A stretch of DNA of 10,000 nt, from contig CAJNDS010002608.1 of NCBI GenBank assembly GCA_905221605.1, positions 15,001 to 25,000 on the forward strand, given 5' to 3'. Position 1 is the first letter of the stretch, and each line of letters begins with the position of its first letter. A program made the position numbers and the translations under genes. The notes under the pieces were generated by a model. The model was given only the letters and a program-made list of their open reading frames with translations. It made no database searches and was not told where the DNA came from. This document shows, one piece after another, positions 6,457 to 10,000 of the stretch. This DNA comes from Symbiodinium natans (lineage: Eukaryota > Sar > Dinophyceae > Suessiales > Symbiodiniaceae).

Positions 6457-6500
6457 ATACTTGGGCCCTATACAGCGTGAGCCTTTTGAGGCCCAAGTAT
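6457..6500. other. 44-bp hairpin with perfect 11-bp stem
   Basis: ATACTTGGGCC (6457-6467) and GGCCCAAGTAT (6490-6500) are exact inverted copies with a 22-base loop. CTATACAG occurs in the loop (6468-6475) and again just outside (6504-6511). It lies only 21 bp after the preceding hairpin. Confidence 0.7.
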
Positions 6501-6618
6501 CTGCTATACAGGTACGTGGACCCATGTGGGAGCAAGCCGACCGGGTGTGCACGCGCGCTCGCAAAAGAGGCGCTTCATGTGCAAGAGACCACAACCCGAA
6601 GTCAAGGCCCGAGACCGC

Positions 6619-6680
6619 AAAACCCCTTTAAAAGGGTGTGGGGTTTAGGGAATCAGGTTTTGGGGTTCCGGGTTTAGGGT
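6619..6680 (+). repeat. Palindromic telomere-like junction and degenerate tract
   Basis: AAAACCCC (6619-6626) and GGGGTTT (6640-6646) face each other across 13 bases, then GGTTTAGGG, GGTTTTGGGG and GGTTTAGGG words follow to 6680. The G-rich strand is the plus strand. The preceding 6501-6618 is unique. Confidence 0.65.
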
Positions 6681-6687
6681 CTACTTG

Positions 6688-6804
6688 GCAGCGGCGGACA
6701 TCGTGTTTCTCTACTTCCCCCAGGACTCTTCCATCGGAGCTCCCGCCACCCTCAGCTTCGCAGCTTTGCAGGAATTGCCCCTTCGTGTGATTTCCTGGCC
6801 TTGA
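6688..6804 (+). other. Coding-like fragment with a possible splice acceptor, unrecognised
   Basis: Reading from 6688 gives a hydrophobic, protein-like 38-residue stretch (AAADIVFLYFPQDSSIGAPA and so on, ending RVISWP) before TGA at 6802-6804. The bases before 6724 (TTTCTCTACTTCCCCCAG) are a textbook pyrimidine tract and CAG, so an exon could equally begin at 6724. No ATG, no recognised family. It lies just after a telomere-like tract. The minus strand is also open here, so the case rests on composition and the splice-like signal only. Confidence 0.2.
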
Positions 6805-7010
6805 TGCCACTTTTGAGCTCTACATGTGGGATATGTAGCTACATGGACATGGATGTGTCGGAGCCTCATGAAACCGTGCAAAGGGGGCTTCGGGATGCTA
6901 CCCCCAGCGCCCAGACAACCCTCACCCATGGCAGCGCCAAGTGCCATACCGGCGTTCAGACCATCCGAGAGGTGTCGGGCATTCATGTGTTGACCGAACT
7001 TGCCCTGTAG
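6804..7010 (+). other. Short ATG-to-stop frame, unrecognised
   Basis: ATG at 6804 opens 68 codons ending with TAG at 7008-7010, overlapping the stop of the preceding coding-like fragment (TGATG). The protein begins MPLLSSTCGICSYMDMDVSE and has several cysteines and histidines but no clear motif. A palindrome ATGTAGCTACAT lies inside at 6833-6844. It ends a few bases before a telomeric tract. Probability of being real is low; an overlapping minus-strand frame (6711-6986) is equally long. Confidence 0.15.
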
Positions 7011-7014
7011 TTCA

Positions 7015-7055
7015 AAACCCTAAACCCTAAACCCTAAACCTCAAACCCCAAACCC
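7015..7055 (-). repeat. Interstitial telomeric tract
   Basis: Three perfect CCCTAAA units (7018-7038) are followed by CCTCAAA and CCCCAAA variants. Confidence 0.9.
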
Positions 7056-7195
7056 GCATGTATCGGAGTCTCTGGGGATCTCGGTGTGAGGGTTGAGGGC
7101 TCCAGGATCTGAAGCGCAGGGGGTCGAGGGCTTCCAGGCTTAAGCAGCGCCTGAGCCATCCTCAGCCGAGCAGATTCGCAAGCTCCTCAATCCTC
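7056..7195. other. Unique spacer, nothing recognised
   Basis: GC-rich bases with GAGGGTTGAGGG and GTCGAGGGCTTCC words, possibly old degenerate telomere-like sequence in the opposite orientation. Confidence 0.35.
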
Positions 7196-7232
7196 CCTAA
7201 ACCCTAAACCCAAAATCCTGAACCCTAAACCC
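7196..7232 (-). repeat. Short degenerate CCCTAAA tract
   Basis: CCCTAAACCCTAAACCC is followed by AAAATCCTGAA and CCCTAAACCC. Confidence 0.85.
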
Positions 7233-7434
7233 GAAAGTCCTCTGCCTCATGAATCGGGTAAATCTTACAAGGTTGGGCCCAGGGCTTCGCAGGCGTTGCC
7301 CCAGCTCAATTCAGTGCCCAGCTCACTTCCCGGCCGTCAGCGCATTTCGGACCAAGAGCCTACTTTACCCTCTGAAAGGCTCTGGCTGCTTCTCACCTTA
7401 ATTGTCACCTTACCACTTTTCCGTGGCGAGAATC

Positions 7435-7593
7435 ATGATGCCGTGGCGTACTCTCAGCGCCGTGATGCCAGCCCTGTGGGTGGGACTCGTCTTGGCGGAG
7501 CACAGGTGCGAGAATGCTGAGGCGGTCAAAGGCAAGACTTCGCAAATTCACGCATTACCTCCCGCAATCTCTCTGAACACCCCCGGAGCCTAA
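7435..7593 (+). CDS. Candidate small secreted protein or signal-peptide exon, hypothetical
   Basis: Tandem ATGs at 7435 and 7438 open a 52-codon frame ending TAA 7591-7593. The N-terminus, MMPWRTLSAVMPALWVGLVLA, has one basic residue near the start, then a hydrophobic run of about 12-15 residues and a small residue before EHRC, which resembles a secretory signal peptide with cleavage near residue 21. The first 26 codons end in G or C in about 22 cases; later codons less so. A good donor-like CACAG/GTGCGAG lies at 7505/7506, so the real product may be a first exon joined to something outside this window. No domain is recognised. Another frame is open across 7296-7520, also with a hydrophobic stretch, and is the main alternative. 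ATG was preferred over the upstream TTG because the sequence is eukaryotic. Confidence 0.25.
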   Translation: MMPWRTLSAVMPALWVGLVLAEHRCENAEAVKGKTSQIHALPPAISLNTPGA

Positions 7594-7812
7594 GAAAAGG
7601 AAGTTTTTAGATATCAGAGCTCCCAAGTCCCCGAAAGACGTATTTTTCCCAGCGCCCGGCTCTTCCGTGGCCGAACAGGCAGCGCCTTGCTGCAGCGGAC
7701 CTTGCAGAATCATGGCACGGAGGCGTCTTATTTTGTGTATGTCTAGTGTTTGTGGTTGTTAATATTCCTCTTCTTCTTATCTGTGATTATCTGTGCATAT
7801 GTACACTAGATT
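7594..7812. other. Unique segment, nothing recognised
   Basis: Mixed composition grading into T-rich sequence before the microsatellites. No open frame of note. Confidence 0.4.
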
Positions 7813-7813
7813 A

Positions 7814-7845
7814 CATATATATATATATTTATATTACATATTTTC
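7814..7845. repeat. AT-rich leader with (AT)7
   Basis: Seven AT dinucleotides at 7815-7828, followed by TTATATTACATATTTT, directly before the GT microsatellite. Confidence 0.85.
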
Positions 7846-7848
7846 GTT

Positions 7849-7876
7849 GGTGTGTTTGTGTGTGTTTGTGTGTGTC

Positions 7877-7948
<72 letters not shown>

Positions 7949-7971
7949 GGTGTGTGTGTGTGTGTGTGTGT

Positions 7972-8030
<59 letters not shown>

Positions 8031-8036
8031 TGTGTG

Positions 8037-8073
<37 letters not shown>

Positions 8074-8091
8074 GGTGGGTGCGTGGGTGGG

Positions 8092-8122
<31 letters not shown>

Positions 8123-8223
8123 ATGCATGTGTGCGTGCGCGTGCGTGCGTGATGTATGTGTGTGTGTGATGTACATACAGCCAGACGCATATATATATAT
8201 ATATATATGTGTATATGTGAGTA

Positions 8224-8259
<36 letters not shown>

Positions 8260-8327
8260 TGTATGTATGTATGTATGTATGTATGTATGTATGTATGTAT
8301 GTATGTATGTATGTGTGTGTGTGTGTG
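7849..8327. repeat. Compound microsatellite: GT, GGGT, GCGT, GCAT, AT, GTAT, GT
   Basis: (GT)n runs from about 7849 to 8066 with a longest uninterrupted block at 7878-7946. GGGT units follow (8065-8091), then GCGT and GCAT (8091-8150), more GT, (AT) at 8189-8208, and 21 ATGT units at 8231-8314 ending in GT and GCGCGC. Except for GGGT and a few single bases, every unit alternates purine and pyrimidine. Long open frames on both strands here (cysteine/valine or histidine/threonine repeats) are artefacts of the repeat. Confidence 0.95.
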
Positions 8328-8416
8328 CGCGCACGGGGTGGGAGGTGACTGGGTCGTTTAGGGCGAATTATTCGGGCTTGGGGTAGAGGGTCTAGGCGTG
8401 CAGCGTGAAAAGGGCC

Positions 8417-8573
8417 TGCTGGATGAGGTGTCAGAAGTCTCAGGGCGCAAGGGGTTTAGGGTTTAGGGTTTATGGTTTAGGGTTTAGGGTTTAGGGTTTA
8501 GGGTGTATAGTTAGGGTTCAGGGTTTAGGGAGTATACAGTGACCAGGACTCAGAAGTACACCGCTGCGATCAC
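8417..8573 (+). repeat. Tandem duplication, copy 1 (with telomeric tract inside)
   Basis: Block A (8417-8438, 22 bp) and block B (8545-8569, 25 bp) each have an exact second copy downstream. In this copy they are separated by a TTTAGGG tract and AGTATACAGTGACC. A compound GT/AT microsatellite precedes both copies. Confidence 0.85.
8453..8530 (+). repeat. Interstitial telomeric tract inside duplication copy 1
   Basis: About eleven TTTAGGG-like units, mostly perfect on the left, with TTTATGG, GTATAG and TTCAGGG variants. It is nearly absent from copy 2. Confidence 0.95.
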
Positions 8574-8612
8574 ACAAGCAAAAAACAGGAATACCTGAGC
8601 AGCCTGACCGAG

Positions 8613-8696
8613 CGTGTGTGATGTACGTGTGTGTGTGTGTGTGACATGTGGGTATATATACATATATAGATATATGTGTGTCTGTGTTTGTGTGCG
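8613..8696. repeat. Second, shorter compound GT/AT microsatellite
   Basis: GTGTGTGATGTAC, a GT run, GGTATATATACATATATAG and GTGTGTCTGTGTTTGTG precede CGGGG, in the same order as the longer microsatellite before copy 1 (GTGTGTGATGTAC at about 8160, AT block, GT, then CGGGG at 8334). Confidence 0.85.
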
Positions 8697-8708
8697 GGGT
8701 TAAGAGCA

Positions 8709-8779
8709 TGCTGGATGAGGTGTCAGAAGTTTTAGGGTGTAAGGGGTTAGAGGACTCAGAAGTACACCGCTGCGAGCAC
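8709..8779 (+). repeat. Tandem duplication, copy 2 (without telomeric tract)
   Basis: Block A is at 8709-8730 and block B at 8751-8775, exact copies of those in copy 1. Only GGGGTTAG lies between where copy 1 has the telomeric tract. In the 18 bases after block A, all four differences are C in copy 1 and T in copy 2. Confidence 0.85.
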
Positions 8780-8889
8780 GCGATTTGGTGGAAGTTTTCC
8801 AGTTAAGGCTTGGCCTCAGAGGTCTGAGAACCCTGGAGGGTACAGGAAAGGCCACACCCTAAAGATCCCGAAGCCCAAAACGTCTGCTC
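8780..8889. other. Unique spacer
   Basis: It contains the perfect inverted pair CTCAGA/TCTGAG at 8815-8828 and no coding signal. Confidence 0.4.
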
Positions 8890-8938
8890 AACACCAGAAC
8901 CCTAAACCCTAAACCCTAAACCCTAAACACCAGAACCC
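8890..8938 (-). repeat. Interstitial telomeric tract flanked by 13-bp direct repeats
   Basis: AACACCAGAACCC occurs at 8890-8902 and 8926-8938. Four perfect CCCTAAA units (8900-8927) lie between and overlap the repeats by a few bases at each end. Confidence 0.9.
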
Positions 8939-9185
8939 CAACCCCCAATGTAGTCATTCAGGTACGCTACTTACTTGAGGGCTGTTCTACAGCTCCGTGC
9001 TTTCAGTCGTATAGAACACAGACATCGATAACCGTTTATACTGGTCCGCGAAAGGCTGGCGAAAGATACCGCGAGAACGACTTTACACTTTTCGCCAAAG
9101 TTCTTACGTTATGCTCTGTGACTGCTCTTGTTTTCCTGCTGCGGCAGAAGCTGCGCATTCCTTGCCCAAGTCCCGCCATGCCGCG
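8939..9185. other. Unique segment with CGCGAAAG-type words
   Basis: No credible open frame. CGCGAAAG or GGCGAAAG words occur at about 9048 and 9060, and CTTTACACTTTTCGCC at 9081-9096 is a near copy of CTTTACACTTTCCGCG at 9403-9418 in the next region. Confidence 0.4.
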
Positions 9186-9482
9186 TTAAACCTCCACGGT
9201 TTGCCTTGGGCTTTTGATCATGGAGTTTTCCGCGAAAGCACGTGCAGGTAGCTTTTGAAGGCCCCGGCCCCTTTTTGTCTTGCGCGTGAGACTATGAACA
9301 TACAGGCAGTATTTGACCAGTGGCGGATACCCTGCCCAGATGAACCGCGGTACGGAACGACCAGCCAACATGCCAGTCAAAAGCGAAAGTTCGTGAAAGT
9401 AGGCTTTACACTTTCCGCGAAGAACATCCGTTCGCGCGTGAAAGGAAAACACTGACCGACCTACAGGCACTTTCTCGGACAT
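9186..9482 (-). CDS. Hypothetical 98-residue protein, unrecognised
   Basis: This is the longest ATG-to-stop frame in the window that does not depend on repeats. It starts at ATG 9480-9482 (MSEKVPVGRSVFSFHART) and ends at TAA on the minus strand at 9186-9188. The protein is basic, with a moderately hydrophobic middle (RFIWAGYPPLVKYCLYVHSL, about residues 46-65) and a lysine/arginine-rich stretch after it (TRKTKRGRGLQK). Third-position GC is about 53%, not clearly coding. No domain or family is recognised and no partner gene is adjacent. A shorter plus-strand frame (ATG 9294 to stop 9455) overlaps it and is the alternative. It may be chance. Confidence 0.25.
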   Translation of the reverse strand: MSEKVPVGRSVFSFHARTDVLRGKCKAYFHELSLLTGMLAGRSVPRFIWAGYPPLVKYCLYVHSLTRKTKRGRGLQKLPARAFAENSMIKSPRQTVEV

Positions 9483-9494
9483 CGGTACTCAGGG

Positions 9495-9589
9495 GCCCAA
9501 ATGCATCCGAGTCAGGCTGATTTGGCAGTGGCAGAGGCGTCGTCTGGGAACCGTTCCCGAGGATGTGGCGGCCCGAATGCACCGACAGG
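9495..9589. repeat. Imperfect direct repeat around a 13-bp palindrome
   Basis: GCCCAAATGCATCCGAGTCA at 9495-9514 and GCCCGAATGCACCGACAGG at 9571-9589 are near copies 76 bp apart. Between them GGGAACCGTTCCC (9546-9558) is a palindrome with a one-base centre. Confidence 0.5.
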
Positions 9590-9600
9590 GCTTTATAGGA

Positions 9601-9690
9601 GTTTAATTAATGGGTTAAAGGAATAAGGAAATTGGGCGTAAGGGTGGTTTTTATGGGGTTAGGGATTTTATGGTTTGGGGTTCGAGTTCC
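9601..9690 (+). repeat. Strongly degenerate TTTAGGG-like tract
   Basis: GGGTTAAAGG, GGGCGTAAGGG, GGGGTTAGGGATTTTATGG and GGTTTGGGGTTC words suggest an old G-orientation tract. Confidence 0.55.
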
Positions 9691-9700
9691 CGGCCACAGG

Positions 9701-9762
9701 CCCCCCCCCCCCCCCCCGGGTCAAATTAGCGCCAAGCACACAAACCAAGCCCCCCCCCCCCC
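9701..9762. repeat. Two poly-C runs (17 and 13)
   Basis: C17 at 9701-9717 ends in GGG, then a 32-bp unique spacer, then C13 at 9750-9762. As at 697-723 and 6152-6165, the C-rich strand is the plus strand. Confidence 0.85.
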
Positions 9763-10000
9763 TCGATCCCAGAAAGGCCAGGATTTGCCCCACCTCAATT
9801 CACCCGGACCTCCACCGAAGAACCCCGAAGGCCTAAACCCTGAACCGCATCCCAGCGTGAGGCGCACATGAAGAGAAGCAGCGACCCCCAGTCTTCTCAG
9901 GATCCCTTCACACACCCTGTCTGTCCCCACCTAGTGCAGTATGCCCACCCTCTCAAAGTTCCAGTGAAAAGTCAAACATTCCCCACATAATTAGCGTAGA
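9763..10000. other. Unique end of window
   Basis: A lone CCTAAACCCTGAACC remnant lies at 9832-9846. ATG at 9868 opens a 40-codon frame (MKRSSDPQSSQDPFTHPVCP and so on) closing at TAA 9988-9990. It has no recognised motif and is not called as a gene. Confidence 0.4.

Noticed and set aside
6801-7010. TTG start for the frame beginning at 6801, and likewise at 4069, 7296, 7402 and 9255
   Set aside because: Non-ATG starts are not a reasonable default in a eukaryote, so only ATG starts or possible exon boundaries were considered.
7746-8348. 200-residue cysteine/valine frame and histidine/threonine frames on the other strand
   Set aside because: They are translations of GT, GCGT and GTAT microsatellites.
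9676-9700. tRNA T-arm-like sequence GGGGTTCGAGTTCCC
   Set aside because: No matching acceptor stem, D arm or anticodon arm is found at the required distance upstream, which is degenerate telomere-like sequence.
1-10000. Dinoflagellate spliced-leader sequence, rRNA, or transposase / reverse transcriptase domains
   Set aside because: I looked for characteristic words and motifs on both strands by eye and saw none. This is not a substitute for a profile search.

Overview
This window reads as nuclear DNA of a eukaryote that is rich in repeats and poor in genes. Short tracts of the heptamer TTTAGGG, and its complement CCCTAAA, occur at more than a dozen places and in both orientations. TTTAGGG is the telomere unit of land plants, many green algae, dinoflagellates and chromerids. 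Long GT/AT/GTAT microsatellites, poly-C runs, nested tandem arrays and no bacterial-style gene packing also fit a large protist or algal genome. A dinoflagellate is my best guess, but it is an inference: no spliced-leader sequence, rRNA, tRNA or recognisable conserved protein is present to fix the taxon. The tracts are interstitial rather than a chromosome end, because each is short and embedded in other sequence.

Layout. Bases 40-1502 form a candidate transposable element of about 1.46 kb. It has imperfect terminal inverted repeats of about 60 bp, sits inside a TTTAGGG unit, and is filled with three kinds of tandem array: an 8-bp array, an ~80-bp array and a split 42-bp array. Bases 1500-2275 hold a small coding-like fragment and a 30-bp minisatellite built around CCCTAAA. 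Bases 2276-3240 are mostly unique. Bases 3241-3660 hold three adjacent families of telomere-variant repeats. Bases 3661-5286 are mostly unique, with one weak open frame and several hairpins. Bases 5287-5790 are degenerate telomere-like sequence in both orientations. Bases 5791-6640 are unique with three strong fold-back structures. Bases 6640-7600 hold weak coding-like fragments between telomere-like tracts. Bases 7815-8327 are a ~0.5-kb compound microsatellite, followed by a tandem duplication (to about 8780) in which one copy carries 86 bp of extra telomeric repeat. Bases 8890-8938 are a telomeric tract flanked by 13-bp direct repeats. Bases 8939-10000 are mostly unique, with the best intact ATG-to-stop open frame on the minus strand, and two poly-C runs.

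No gene here can be called with confidence. Most long open frames are by-products of tandem repeats with few or no stop codons (8-bp, 42-bp and 30-bp units, and GT/GTAT tracts). The candidates listed as coding are low-confidence and have no identified function, so no pathway or operon can be inferred. The interest lies in genome structure: the telomeric inserts, the terminal-inverted-repeat element, the duplication with and without a telomeric tract, and the fold-backs.
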